DNA of 64,000 bases. It comes from Catonia carolina (taxonomy: Eukaryota; Arthropoda; Insecta; Hemiptera; Achilidae). The notes beneath the pieces were generated by a model. That model was not told the DNA's origin and did not search any database. It saw only the letters and a program-made list of their open reading frames with translations. This document shows, piece after piece, positions 10,472-21,174 of this stretch. Location: NCBI GenBank assembly GCA_035578175.1, contig JAQMRL010000007.1:50745227-50809226 (forward strand), given 5' to 3'. Each line of letters opens with the position of its first letter. Positions within the stretch are counted from its first letter, which is position 1. A program made the position numbers and the translations under genes.

Positions 10472-10573
10472 GAGTAATGGTGATAGAAATGGCATGGTTA
10501 ACACTAGCTGTTGTTTGGTTATCCGTGCATTACCAAGACTGCCCGATTGAAGGGGTTAAAGAAGCTTTCCTTG
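10472..10573 (+). CDS. inaE: DAGL (inaE-like) exon, transmembrane helix 3
   Basis: This exon reads VMVIEMAWLTLAVVWLSVHY, then a short loop and EAFL. The helix follows RLG of the previous exon exactly as in DAGL-alpha. The acceptor is TTTTTGTAG ending at 10471 and the donor is GTAAGA at 10574. Both junctions are phase 1 and agree with the neighbouring exons. The upstream intron is 9.5 kb and full of repeats. Confidence 0.85.
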
Positions 10574-10783
10574 GTAAGATTAATGCTACTGGTACTTTCA
10601 GTTTTGTTCAGATTTTCATTAATTTCCTTTTAAAATTTTATAATTTACTGGTTTCATTTTTAACAATTTAGCCATGTGAAAGGATTTTAAAAGAGAGTTG
10701 AAGTCTTATGTAGTTAAACAGGCATACTATGCAGTGCAGCAATTTATAAGTGGATGGGATTTGATTTTGTGTTTTATGTTGTA

Positions 10784-12131
10784 CGAGGGTAGGCTGATAA
10801 GTAATGCACACATGCTTGTAGAAGACAACTAAATAAACTTCAGTAGCGCGCCTGGTGGCATGTGGAAGTACTATTTCTCCTCTACAAGCCTGCGCAGTTT
10901 GAAGGCGTTGCTTTCATTCAGTTTGTTTTGAGTAGTGGAAGTATGGCGTCGTGTTCTGGTGCTATGTCAACGAGAATTAAACAACGCGCTGTTATCGAAT
11001 TTTTAACTGCTGAGAAAGTGAATCCTAGTGAGATTTATCGTCGTTTAAAGGCTGTTTATTGTGACGATACTGTTGATAGGTCTACTGTGAATCGTTGGGT
11101 AATAAAATTTCGTGATTGCCAACCTGGAAAAGCCTTAATTGTTGACAAAACACGCAGTGGACGACCAATCACTGCCTCAGACGATAATCGTCGCAAACTC
11201 ATCGATGATTTGATTCAAAATGACCGGCGAATCACTCAACAGCGTATCGCAAACCAAATTGGAATATCTAAGGAACGTGTTGGCTTCATTATTGAACAAT
11301 TGGGATACCGTAAAATCTGTGCACGATGGGTACCACGCCGTCTGACAGACGAGAATAAACAGCGTCGATTGGAATGCTGTGAACAACTTTTGAAGCGCTA
11401 CCGTGACGAAGGAGACGACTTTCTTTTGAATATTGTGACGGGGGACGAGTCATGGGTTCATCATTACGATCCCGAAGAAAAAAGGCAGAGCGCTGAATAT
11501 CGTCATCCACATTCTCCTGTTGTGAAAAAGTTCAAAACACAACCGTCCGCAAAAAAAATTCTTTTGACTGTGTTTTGGGATGCTCGCCGAGTTTATGTGA
11601 CTGATTATCTGGAACGAGGGGCAACGGTAAATTCTGCTCAGTATATACAGACTCTGAAACACCTCCGACGTCGAGTTTGTCGTGTTAGAGGCAACCTGGC
11701 GCCAATAATTTTGCAACACGACAATGCTCGTCCACACACTTCGCGTGCAACTGGAGAGGCTCTGAGAAACCTGAAGTTTCAACCAATTTTACACCCTCCG
11801 TATTCTCCCGACCTTGCGCCTTGCGATTTTTATTTTTTTCCTCTACTGAAGAGAGACCTTAAGGGTAATCATTACAGCTCGGACAATGAGGTGAAGGCAG
11901 CTATTGCGTCCTGGGTTCGAGGAAAGTCGGAAGAATTTTTCAGTGACGGAATGAAAAAACTTGTTAAACGTTGGGAGAAATGTGTAATGCTTAACGGTGA
12001 CTATATTGAAAAATAAATAGATAATTTGGTAGGTTAAGATTTGTACTTTAATTTGTTATTTACCCCATCTTGCTATTTCTTTTTGTTCGTCTTCTACAAG
12101 CATGTGTGCATTACTTATCAGCCTACCCTCG
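10784..12131 (+). mobile_element. Full-length mariner transposon with intact transposase
   Basis: Perfect 43-bp terminal inverted repeats lie at 10784-10826 and 12089-12131, beginning CGAGGGTAGGCTGATAAGTA. TA dinucleotides flank them at 10782-10783 and 12132-12133. The 1348-bp length and uninterrupted transposase indicate a recent insertion. It lies in the intron after exon 10472-10573, on the same strand as the lipase. Confidence 0.95.
10943..12016 (+). CDS. mariner transposase (intact, DD34D)
   Basis: The transposase cuts and pastes the element through its terminal repeats. I chose the Met at 10943 (357 residues, MASCSGAMSTRIKQ); an in-frame ATG at 10862 would add 27 residues unlike the family, and one at 10964 would give 350. 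The N-terminal helix-turn-helix region covers about residues 8-115 with RSGRP as linker. ARWVPRRLT follows, then the three catalytic acidic residues: Asp in TGDESWVHHYD, Asp in QHDNARPH and Asp in SPDLAPCDFYFFP. Exactly 34 residues separate the last two, which is diagnostic of mariner. It ends GDYIEK. No stop or frameshift is present, so activity is possible but unproven. Confidence 0.95.
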   Translation: MASCSGAMSTRIKQRAVIEFLTAEKVNPSEIYRRLKAVYCDDTVDRSTVNRWVIKFRDCQPGKALIVDKTRSGRPITASDDNRRKLIDDLIQNDRRITQQRIANQIGISKERVGFIIEQLGYRKICARWVPRRLTDENKQRRLECCEQLLKRYRDEGDDFLLNIVTGDESWVHHYDPEEKRQSAEYRHPHSPVVKKFKTQPSAKKILLTVFWDARRVYVTDYLERGATVNSAQYIQTLKHLRRRVCRVRGNLAPIILQHDNARPHTSRATGEALRNLKFQPILHPPYSPDLAPCDFYFFPLLKRDLKGNHYSSDNEVKAAIASWVRGKSEEFFSDGMKKLVKRWEKCVMLNGDYIEK

Positions 12132-12162
12132 TATATGATTAATATTGTGTAACTTTTTTGAG

Positions 12163-12548
12163 TTTTTACTTTCTCTTGCCTATATATAGGAAGGAAAGTA
12201 TTATTTTCATGTCGATTTTTAAAATTGAGTTTTCACCGGATCTTCACGTTTTCAGACCCCCTTAACCCAAAAAACATGTTTTTGGTCTGTCTGTGTGTGA
12301 ACAGAATATCTCAAGAACGGAACATCGTACGAACTTGAAACTTAAGTTACATACCACAACCGGATCCGACACGAACATTTTCATCAAAATCGGTTCACCA
12401 GAAGTAGTAGTTTATTCGTGTCATTTTTCACTTTTTCGATTTTCTCAAAAACTGGTCATGCAATTTTTTTAAAAATCGCCTGGTTTACTAAATTTTTTAT
12501 GCTCTACAAGATAGGGTCGGCACCATATTTGCGGAAATTCTTGGTGAG
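12163..12548 (+). mobile_element. HINE/DINE-like repeat, copy F (5' part only)
   Basis: Starts TTTTTACTTTCTCTTGCC and keeps the 5' third, but the GT tract is only a few units long. The copy stops after GGAAATTCTTGGTGAG, where a transposon remnant begins. The 3' hairpin end is absent. Confidence 0.8.
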
Positions 12549-13271
12549 AAGACGAAAAATATTACAGAAAATTTACTTAAGAACAACCGAGATGGTATCA
12601 GAAAGGCTACACGTGGTTTCATTAAACGTGCTAGATTGTGCACAAATGACCAAGGAAATCATTTTGAACACCATTTTGTAAGGTATGGATATTGAAATAA
12701 AAGATTCAGCAATTAGGCTTAAATGTTTTGTGTTTACGAAGAACGTTAATTAAAAAGATATTGCATTTTCTGTCTTATTTTTCGTATTTGTTGATTTAAT
12801 TAAACATAAATTTTTTAAACTTTGTGTTTGTTTATTATTGGCCTATTTTACACCATTCTCTTCAGAATTAAAATCTCTACAAGTTTTGCTAAATAAATTT
12901 ACACATTTATTAGCCATTTAACACAGTTATTGTTCTTCAAACCTAAAGAAACGTATTTTTATGCACAGATTTGTCCGTTTTTCATTGGATATTACAAAAA
13001 CTACTGGAGATATGGTTCTGAAACTTATTTTATTCAATTTTTCGGGTCAAAATACATAAGAAACCATCAAATCTACTCATAAAATTGGGTTCCTAGACCT
13101 CTAGGATGACTTTATTTAGGCGTATGTTCTGAAACCATGGCGAAATCTTTCGCTAGCCGTAACTCGCTAACGAAGCGTTTCCGGACCCATGTTTATATAA
13201 ACTTTTTTCATTATTTTGATGAGAGGAAACCACCTTAGAAGTTTGTCGGGTTACTCGTGAGACACCCTGTA
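12549..13271 (+). mobile_element. 3' remnant of a Tc1/mariner-superfamily transposon
   Basis: One frame reads CTNDQGNHFEHHFVRY, resembling the C-terminal GNHFEH motif of insect transposases of the DUF4817-associated group. The sequence ends with CGTGAGACACCCTGTATA at 13256-13273, a typical 3' end for such elements. The transposase reading is broken. Its 5' half is missing, replaced by HINE copy F. Confidence 0.55.
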
Positions 13272-13609
13272 TAAACATTTTCATGTAAGCGTATCCAAAT
13301 CAAAACATTTACGAAAGGTACGAAATGACAAATTTACGCGTAGAGACACACTTCATTACTGCTCCAAGAGTGGTATGGCGAGACAGAGACATGCAACACA
13401 TGTCTGTCTTGTGGACATGGTTGCTTTTCTTATCCAGGGAGCAGTACTGAAGGAACTAAACTTTTTAAAGAATTTTCTAAATGCTAAACAAATAATTAAA
13501 AACATGATAATAAGTGGTTGTTCGGATTACTGGGGGTTCGGTTTACCACGACCATACTGTACTTATAAAGCCAACAGCCAAAAAAAATGGAGAGAATTAC
13601 TTACTATTT

Positions 13610-14476
13610 CAACCAGTCACCGTGATCACGGTGACAGTGATTCTGCTTTCACCGTTACTTTTAATAGTTACTAGTGATTTAGTAATAACTGTGTATATAC
13701 TTAGTATATTTTTCAGTTGTTATCATGAAATAATGTTTTAAGTTGTTATTTCATGATAACAACTAAAGTTTTGTTAAATTTAAAAAAAATTGGGTACATA
13801 TATTACTAAAATAAAAATTTAGCCTTAAACTGATTACCGCAAGGTATCCTAAATTAGTAATAAAAATAACATTTTGTATAAATAAGAGAAACTACAAGAA
13901 ACAATTTACAACTGAAAAAATTAACAACGCACAATATAAATAAAATAGCAAGGTAGAACGCGGCGTGCAATAAAAATAATGTAATTATGTTACCGCGATC
14001 AGAAATGTAAAGAAACTACCCTCGTTTTGTTTAGTCTAGTAGATGCAAAACATAATAAGGGGAAGAGACTGAGAGAAGGAGAGAGAAAGAGGGAGAGAGA
14101 GAGAGTGTGTGTGAGAGAAGAGTGCGTATAAATTGAAGAACATTGCAAAAGGAATGGACGTGCCGGTTATCAAAGGAGAGCACTAAGCCCAGTAAACAGA
14201 CCAACATATTATTATCTTAACGTAGGTAGCTATTATGTCGTTTTGTCTATTAACTGTGAACAGTGCATGAGTGAGTGAATTTTTTCACTAGTTTCTAAGG
14301 TAAAGCATTCGTTCTGTCTTAAAAGTGACAGTGAACAGTGAATGAGTAAGTAACTGATTTTTGTAAAAGTGATTGGGGGAACAAGAGGTCTGTCTGACGG
14401 TTACTCGCCTATCTGAATATGTGGTCACCGTGAATCATAACCGTGACAGTACTTTTGTCTCTTCTCTAGTATGAAC
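13610..14476 (+). repeat. Unclassified long repeat, copy 1
   Basis: Nearly the same sequence returns inverted at 63073-64000, about 49 kb away. Landmarks are a GTGATCAC palindrome at the start, a 19-bp-stem hairpin (AGTTGTTATCATGAAATAA, 13716-13770), a GA-rich tract near 14063-14118 and repeated GTGAACAGTGAATGAGT motifs. The shared part ends near TCTCTTCTCTAGT. No coding frame of note. It could be an LTR or a non-autonomous DNA element; I cannot decide. Confidence 0.6.
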
Positions 14477-14964
14477 GTAAAACCTGACTAAGAGTTCTTC
14501 AAAATCCATTTCGGCTTTCTTCCAATTGGTGATATTTCAGTGATCGCTTATTGTTAGGTATTATCTTTCATATTTAAAAAGAATTCCTGGAAAGTAAAAT
14601 ACTCATTACATTAAATTTACATACTTAATTGATTAAAGATTCTCAGTTTGTTGAGAGGTCTAACTGGACACTGGACGTGTGATGGGGCCAGTCAAAGGAG
14701 ACTGATGCTTCCTACCTGATATAAGCAATGTATTAGGTCCGTATCAAGTAGACAGCAAAACTATCTGACTATAATAGTACATTCTCTATCTGGTACATGT
14801 TACGGACAAACTAAAACAATTTAAAAAGACATTTATATTGCGCAGAAAAAGCCAATGTCAGCGCACCCATTGATTGTTTTTTAAATACAATATTCTACCC
14901 TTACTGTCTCTTAATATATATATGTAATTTTAATATTCGTGAAAAGGAACACAGTGTTTTTTAC
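14477..14964. other. Intron sequence, no gene seen
   Basis: AT-rich sequence without recognisable element ends or coding frames. Confidence 0.4.
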
Positions 14965-15744
14965 TAAAAAAATCTGGTGTGAAACACTCACAACTTTCTC
15001 TTGCCAATGCAAATAATGACCAATATAACCTAACATTAGTAATAAAACATTAAAAATAAACAAAAAACTAACCTCAAAAAACATAACCTTATTTTAATCA
15101 TGAGTGAGACGCAAAATGAAAATCGACTCAGTTTGGCTTAAAAATACGGAAAATCACTCTTTCATGCTAAACTAGGCTTTATAGAGCAAAATACTTTTAC
15201 TAAAAGTTGCAGATCTTTCAATTTCCTATAAATTTGATTAACGTTACTTTTGTCGTAAAATGCATAGGCTACTAAGGCCGAAATCTTAAAAAAATCGATT
15301 TTTCAAACGTTTTCGTGAGATAAAAAAACAGAAAATTGCTAATTACCGCTAAACTAAGCGTTATACAAAACAATGTTTAAAATAAAAGTTGTAGGGTTTT
15401 AAATTCTCTACATTTTTATTGTATAAATATTTGCGCTAAAATGTATATTAAAGCCGTAATCATAAAAAACAATTTTTTTTACATGAAAACAGCCTCACGA
15501 AAAATTTCAGCAAACATGGTGCCTACCCTATCTTGTAGAACATAAAAAATTTAAGTTTCGAGTTTCAACTTCGTATGATGTTCCGTTCTTGAGATATTCT
15601 GTTCACACACACATAGACGCTAAAAACATGTTTTTTTGGGTTCAGGGGGTTGAAAACATGTAGATCCGGTGAAAACTCGATTTCGAAAAATCGACATGAA
15701 AGCAATACTTTCCTTCCTAAATATACATATAGGCAAGAGAAAAT
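14965..15744 (-). mobile_element. HINE/DINE-like repeat, copy G (internally deleted)
   Basis: The minus-strand 3' end AAATCTGGTGTGAAACACTC is at 14970 and the 5' motif GGCAAGAGAAAA at 15732. It is shorter than the others: the stretch between the GCCTACCCTATCTTG block and the AAGTTTCGAGTTTC block is deleted near 15550. The CA tract is very short (15604-15613). Confidence 0.82.
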
Positions 15745-16658
15745 AATAAGTACAATCATAATTATGAAACTCGCCATAACGATGACTATAGAATTGAAAA
15801 ATATAGAACTTCGAAGTTCTCAAAAGCAATTCACTACAATTCCATTTGGTTTTTTTTAACAAATTACCATCTATAATAAGAATTCTTAGTTTAAAAAACT
15901 TTGATCGGGAAGTAAAAGGTTTTTAACAAAACATGCATTTTATTGTGATCAGGAGTTCCTAAATTATCTTACATAGAATCCTCTTTAAATGGAATCAGTG
16001 TAGAATTTAGACTTCACATTTTGTAGCGTAAATGACAAAGCTGAAATTCCAACATACAATTTTAGTAGTAATTCAATGTACAAGTTATTTTTTTAGTGAA
16101 TACTACATTAGATTGTAAACAAAAATAAAATAATTTTATAAATGGTTTGTTAAAATGGATTTTAATACACATCACTATATTTGATGATATGTATATTCCA
16201 TTTTTGGTCGCTGACAAAATAAAACATTTGTTGATTAGAATCATTTGATTTAGCAACTGTTTGAGTGATTCCATCATTAGTTGATTGGTTTGTTTCACAA
16301 ACATCTAACCATAAGTATTTTTTTTAAACATTGCTCTGGATTAATGACGTTATTCTGTATTAAAATTGGAAGTAAAGTAAAAATGAAATTAATTGGCATA
16401 TAAATATTGAGTGCTCTGTTAGTTACTGGGTGTCATAGCAACCAATTTACATGATTTAATTTTGTGAATTTCCTGTGACTGTATCAGTGATACTTTGAGG
16501 CAATGTAATGGCATCATTAATGGAATTGTATTCAGTGTCCTGTAAAATCACTTTAAATCACATTCAGTGTTCAGTGTTTTGCAGCTGCCACAGCTAATGA
16601 ATTGGGGTAATTCTGTGCTAAGCTATTAGAAAAATGCCATCCATTCCATTTAGTTGTA
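15745..16658. other. Intron sequence, no gene seen
   Basis: AT-rich DNA without supported features. Short frames here resemble no family I know. Confidence 0.4.
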
Positions 16659-17321
16659 CAGTAAAACCTCCTTAATCCGGCATTCTATAGTCCGGAATTG
16701 TCTATAATCCAGCATCAACGGCAATAGACAAAAATTATAGAATTGCCTTCACAATGAACATTGTAAAGTGAGCAACCCGACAGCTACCGCCGACACTCAA
16801 GAGCCACAAAGCGTCACGCTCTGAGTTTGTAAACTCAGTACGCTTTTTTACACGTTTGTAAAATTTGCTGAGTCAAATAAACAATACAGTATGGCTGAAG
16901 TTATGAACTTGCATATAATAAAAAATGATTTTTTAAATAAAAAAAATACTAGTCGTAAGAAGCAAGTAGATATTAGATCTTTTTTCCAGCCATCTACCAG
17001 TGCTGTTGCTAAAAACCACGAATAGTACAGTACTGTACTGTATTTCATACTGTATTCAAATGTATTTCATCATGTAGGGGCCTACTGTACTTAAAAAATG
17101 TATTTTAATATTTCTCCTGTACTTATATATTGATTTATATTGTTTAAATAACCCATGTTTAAATAATAAATAGGCCCTACATACAGTAAAAGTTTCTTGT
17201 GCAAATTGTGTTATTTTTTATACGACTCCTGTATTTTTATAAATAACCTCCATAGTCTGGAATTTCCTTCAATCCGGCAAGCTTCGAGTCCCAAACGTGC
17301 CAGATTAAAGAGGTTCTACTG
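16659..17321 (+). mobile_element. pogo/Tigger-like element with transposase C-terminal remnant
   Basis: The ends are inverted repeats CAGTAAAACCTCCTTAATCC and, on the other strand, CAGTAGAACCTCTTTAATCT. TA lies outside both (16657-16658, 17322-17323). Inside, one frame near 16950-17020 reads SRKKQVDIRSFFQPSTSA, resembling the C-terminal tail of Tigger/pogo transposases. The catalytic region is gone, so the copy is internally deleted. Confidence 0.8.
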
Positions 17322-17474
17322 TACTTTGTAATCACAATGAAGGATTTTCTTTGATCTGTTCTTTGTATTTTTATTTTAAGTCATTTAGGTACAGATTTAA
17401 CTTTCTAGGTACAGATTTATTTATCTTTCTATTCTATTGACTTCTTACTATTATCTCTTAACCAGCATCTTACC

Positions 17475-17859
17475 ATTGTTGTTTAGGTCATCAGCCGAAA
17501 GGCTGGTTTCAACCTCTAGAATTTACCAAATAAAACAAGGAATAAGGTGGTTTACCATCACCTTCCTCAGTGAATGGAAAAGTATGCTTATCAGTGTATC
17601 AGGCACTCTGAAAAGCATCTACTTTTCACCCTGCAAATGACACCTTCTCTTCATTCACCACAGGGTTTGGCTATAATGATTTTCATTACTCTTAGAGTTG
17701 ATAACTGACTAGTGTATTTTACACCTCTACCTCTTCTGTTATTACATGCTTCAGTAATAAACTGGCTGACCATGTAATAAACGTAACTATCTTGTTTAGC
17801 CCTGGAACTAGCAGATTGAGTGCAAATAATTTAACACTCCACCTACCTGTTAAGGGGGC
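17475..17859 (-). mobile_element. (AAC)n-tailed retroposon, copy 1
   Basis: On the minus strand the element ends with CCAGCCTTTCGGCTGATGAC and a short AACAAC tail. The body contains AGAGGTAGAGGTGTAAAA and GCAGGGTGAAAAGTAGATGC. A 9-bp target duplication, CATCTTACC, lies at 17466-17474 and 17860-17868. It is one of five copies in the window. Confidence 0.85.
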
Positions 17860-18116
17860 CATCTTACCGTAAAAAATACAATGAAATCATTTTGCCTTTT
17901 CTACAGTTTAAGGTAATATTAGTGAATAAAGGGTGTACTGTGTGTATACGTTATGTACTGGAAAGTTGTTAGGATTACTTGACACCTACTTCCTCCAGAA
18001 TGCACTACAATGTCATAGATATTACATTTGAAAAATAACAACAGTTAACTGTGGTAATAAACATTCATCATTTTTTTAAAAAATAATTCTTCAATGGAAA
18101 ACTGTGTCCTTATTTT

Positions 18117-18298
18117 CTTTTTTTATTTTATTTATTTAAAGTCACATCAACAGCTTGGTCATTAGCGGCTACGGTGGAGTCTGTAACATTAACTGTGGGA
18201 TTTGACAAGTGAAACTTTCCAGGCCCTTGTCAAGAATCGAACCCGGGACCTCCGCATAGTAGGCCAATGTGCTAACCTCTACGCTATGGAGGCAGCCA
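18117..18298 (-). mobile_element. tRNA-derived SINE, head type 3
   Basis: The minus-strand head has A box TAGCGTAGAGGTTAGCAC and B box GGTCCCGGGTTCGATTC. An AT-rich tail is at the left. The flanks TGTCCTTATTTT (18105-18116) and TGCCTTTATTTT (18299-18310) look like a diverged target duplication. The 3' body differs from types 1 and 2. Confidence 0.75.
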
Positions 18299-18489
18299 TG
18301 CCTTTATTTTATTCAAAAGCTGTTCATCCATTCTCTGAGGTTACAGTTCAATGCAGACTTTTTTTGAATGAAGGTGTTATATGCATAAAAAATTTACAGT
18401 AAAGTGATATTAAAGAATATTATTGACATGTAAAGTTTGAAAAAATTTAAATTGCAAAGTATAGATTTGCATAAAGGGATAAATATAAC

Positions 18490-19453
18490 GGGTGTTTTAT
18501 TAAGGTGCAACCCTGATTATAGGAAGATAGAAGTAATACATCGGTAAATTTTCTGTCCCCCAATCGGTATGTTGGCAACAGTGTACTCAAGGCCAACTAC
18601 CTCAGACAGTTAAAATGTTCCAGTCAAGCATTAGTGTGGTGACAGCAGTCGTTTCGTTATATTGTGTCAGCAATGATTTTTTCCAAGGAAGAATGTGTGT
18701 TTATTGTAGAGACTTACATAGTGAGTAGATCTTACAAATGTGTTCAAGATAAGTTTCAGTTGAAATTTCCCCGTTCTGCCGTTCTGAATAAATCATCAAT
18801 ATTGCGTTTGATAAATAAATTCCGTAGAACTGGGAGTGTACTCGATGAGAAACCACCACGCCAGCCAACAAAGTTAACTGCAGAAGTTCTCGAAAATTTG
18901 AAAAATCATTTGACTCAATCACCTAAAAAATCGCTTAGAAGATTATCATCGCAAGCTGGGCTAACATTAACTACTATTTTCAGAGCTACGAAAAAGTTAC
19001 AATTGCATCCTTAGTTAATGCGATTTTTTAGGTGATTGAGTCAACGATTTTTCAAATCTTCGAGAACTTCCGCGGTTAACTTTGTTGGCTGGCGTGGTGG
19101 TTTCTCATCAAGTACACTCCCAGTTCTACAGAATTTATTTATCAAACGCAATATTGACAATTTATTCGGAACGGCAGAACAGGGAAATTTCAACTGAATT
19201 TTATCTTGTAAGATTTACTCGCTATGTAAGTCTCTACAATAAACACGCGTTCTTCCTTGGAAAAAACCATTGCTGACACAACATAACGAAACAACTGCTG
19301 TCACCACACTAATGCTTGACTGGAGCATTGTAACTGTCTTCGGTCTTAGGCCTTGAGTACACTGTTGCCAACATACCGATTGGGGGACAGAAAATTTACC
19401 GATGTATTACTTTTATCTTCTTATAATCAGGGTTGCGTCCTTAATAAAACACC
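18490..19453. mobile_element. Foldback element made of two inverted transposon 5' halves
   Basis: The left arm (18490-18934) and right arm (19020-19453) are inverted copies of each other, separated by only about 85 bp. They share GTTTTATTAAGG at the tips and GACTCAATCACCTAAAAAAT next to the spacer. Each arm encodes the N-terminal part of a transposase, not the catalytic part. The structure looks like an aberrant duplication of one transposon end. Confidence 0.85.
18664..19014 (+). pseudogene. Transposase N-terminal fragment (DUF4817-type helix-turn-helix)
   Basis: The reading is FSKEECVFIVETYIVSRSYK, then KSSILRLINKFRRTGSVLDE, PRQPTKLTAEVLENL, SPKKSLRRLSSQAGLTLTTI and FRATKKLQLHP. This is the double helix-turn-helix DNA-binding region of a family of insect Tc1/mariner-like transposases annotated as DUF4817. 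The frame stops where the inverted arm begins, so no DDE domain follows. It cannot be an active transposase. Confidence 0.8.
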
Positions 19454-19630
19454 TGTTAGTTACCAAATTAAATAAATTCAATTTAGGAAACAGTGAAAGT
19501 CTTAGAACTTTTATCACATTTTTCTAAAAACTACATTTTTGTTACATGACATCTTTTTTCACTAACCTCATTAAATTTGTATTAATTTTTTTGGCGGTGT
19601 GTAGCATAATGTATTTATGTATGATTACAG

Positions 19631-19808
19631 GTATGGTGATATGTAGCTGGTTAGTAGTACTTAGTGTAATGCTTACTGCATGGTGTGCATTTGATACAGC
19701 TGGTCGTTCATGGGTAAAAATGAAAAAGTATCAAAGATCTATGAAAGAATCTGAATCCAGGTTCAATTATAAGAGATCTGGCAACAGAGCAAGAAACTGG
19801 AGGCAAAG
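19631..19808 (+). CDS. inaE: DAGL (inaE-like) exon, transmembrane helix 4 and first cytosolic segment
   Basis: The reading is GMVICSWLVVLSVMLTAWCA, then FDTAGRSWVKMK and a basic stretch ending GNRARNWRQR. The helix and the FD.GR motif match the fourth membrane helix and following segment of DAGL-alpha. The acceptor ATGATTACAG ends at 19630 and the donor GTAATT begins at 19809. It enters in phase 1 and exits in phase 2. Upstream bases in the same open frame are intron. Confidence 0.88.
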
Positions 19809-19850
19809 GTAATTATCTTTTCTGTTCACCTGTACATACTATATTTCAAA

Positions 19851-20561
19851 CAAAAATAAATCTTTATAATGCATCCTGCAGTTTGAAATTAATTTTTTTT
19901 TATACAATTAATTTATATAATAAATTTCACTTACCTTCCTTTTTAACTGCGTCAACTTTTATTTTCACTTACACGTGTTTCGGTGGATCCACCATCATCA
20001 GAGTAAATAACATATAATTGAAACTAAAAACTTTATTTATTAAAAATCTATTGAATATGTAACATCTTCTTTTATTTTCACTTACACGTGTTTCGGTGGA
20101 TCCCCATCATCAGAGTAAATAACATATAATTGAAACTAAAAACTTTATTTATTAAAAATCTATTGGATATGTAACATCTTCTATAGATTTTTAATAAATG
20201 AAGTTTTTAGTTTCAATTATATGTTATTTACTCTGATGATGGTGGATCCACCGAAACACGTGTAAGTGAAAATAAAAGTTGACGCAGTTAAAAAGGAAGG
20301 TTTGTTTTATGCAAGTGTGATTGTTTTATACAAGTGACTGAAGATGTATCATCTTCTGTAAATTTTAAATAAATGAAAAAAATTTTTAGTTTCAATTTTT
20401 TATTTACTCTGATGATGGTGGATCCACCGAAACACGTGTAAGTAGGAATAAAATAAAGGTGACGCAGTTTAAAAAGAAGGTTAGTGAAATTATTATATTA
20501 ATTCATTATATGAAATAGAAATATTTCAAACTGCAGGATGCATTATAAAGATTTATTTTTG
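19851..20561. mobile_element. Palindromic MITE with internal duplication
   Basis: The ends are near-perfect inverted repeats of about 38 bp containing TAATGCATCCTGCAGTTTGA (19851-19889 and 20523-20561). Inside, a 113-bp unit bearing ACACGTGTTTCGGTGGATCC occurs twice directly (from 19957 and 20070) and then inverted twice (about 20190-20290 and 20385-20465). GGTGGATCCACC is itself a palindrome. No coding. A partial extra copy of the end follows to about 20628. Confidence 0.72.
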
Positions 20562-21089
20562 AATAAAAAGGAAGGTTAGTGAAATTTATTATATAAATTC
20601 ATTATATAAAAAAGAATATATTTCAAACACACAACAACGCTGCTAATCAGACCTAATTGGTACTAAGACCTGTTTAGATTCTGTTGTGTTTGGACTATCT
20701 GAAAAAATATGCATTATAACAAAAATTAATCCAAAAATAGCTAAAATATTACATAGAGCGGCTTCTTTCACATTCAGAAGCAACAAAACCAATAAAAAAA
20801 ATGAGCACAACAATGCTATGCACACAGATGCCATGTCTATGAGGCGCTGATGAAATATTGCATCACCATCAAAGTTTTTGGCAGCATTACTACAGCAAAC
20901 AATTAGTGATTTTATGCAGCCAGGAAATTCCTTTGAATAACTGATGTTCATTAACCCTAAAATAACTATAATTTTCAGTGAACCAATTCTGTATTAGTTT
21001 GTTTATAATGCTACACTGTGTAACCATATAAATTCTGGGATATTACATATTCTGTTACACTTGTATAATTATAATGTTTTTATGTACAG

Positions 21090-21174
21090 GAAAGTTTTGC
21101 GTGCCTATCAAGATAGTTGGGACCACAGATGTCGTTTGCTGTTTTGTTGCATGAGAAATTCTGATAGAAATAAG
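21090..21174 (+). CDS. inaE: DAGL (inaE-like) exon, Trp/Cys segment
   Basis: The 85-bp exon reads KVLRAYQDSWDHRCRLLFCC and MRNSDRNK, aligning with the SW..R.K.FLCC..... segment after helix 4 in DAGL-alpha. The acceptor TTATGTACAG ends at 21089; the first base completes the Arg codon split with the previous exon. The donor GTAAAA begins at 21175, phase 0. Confidence 0.8.
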
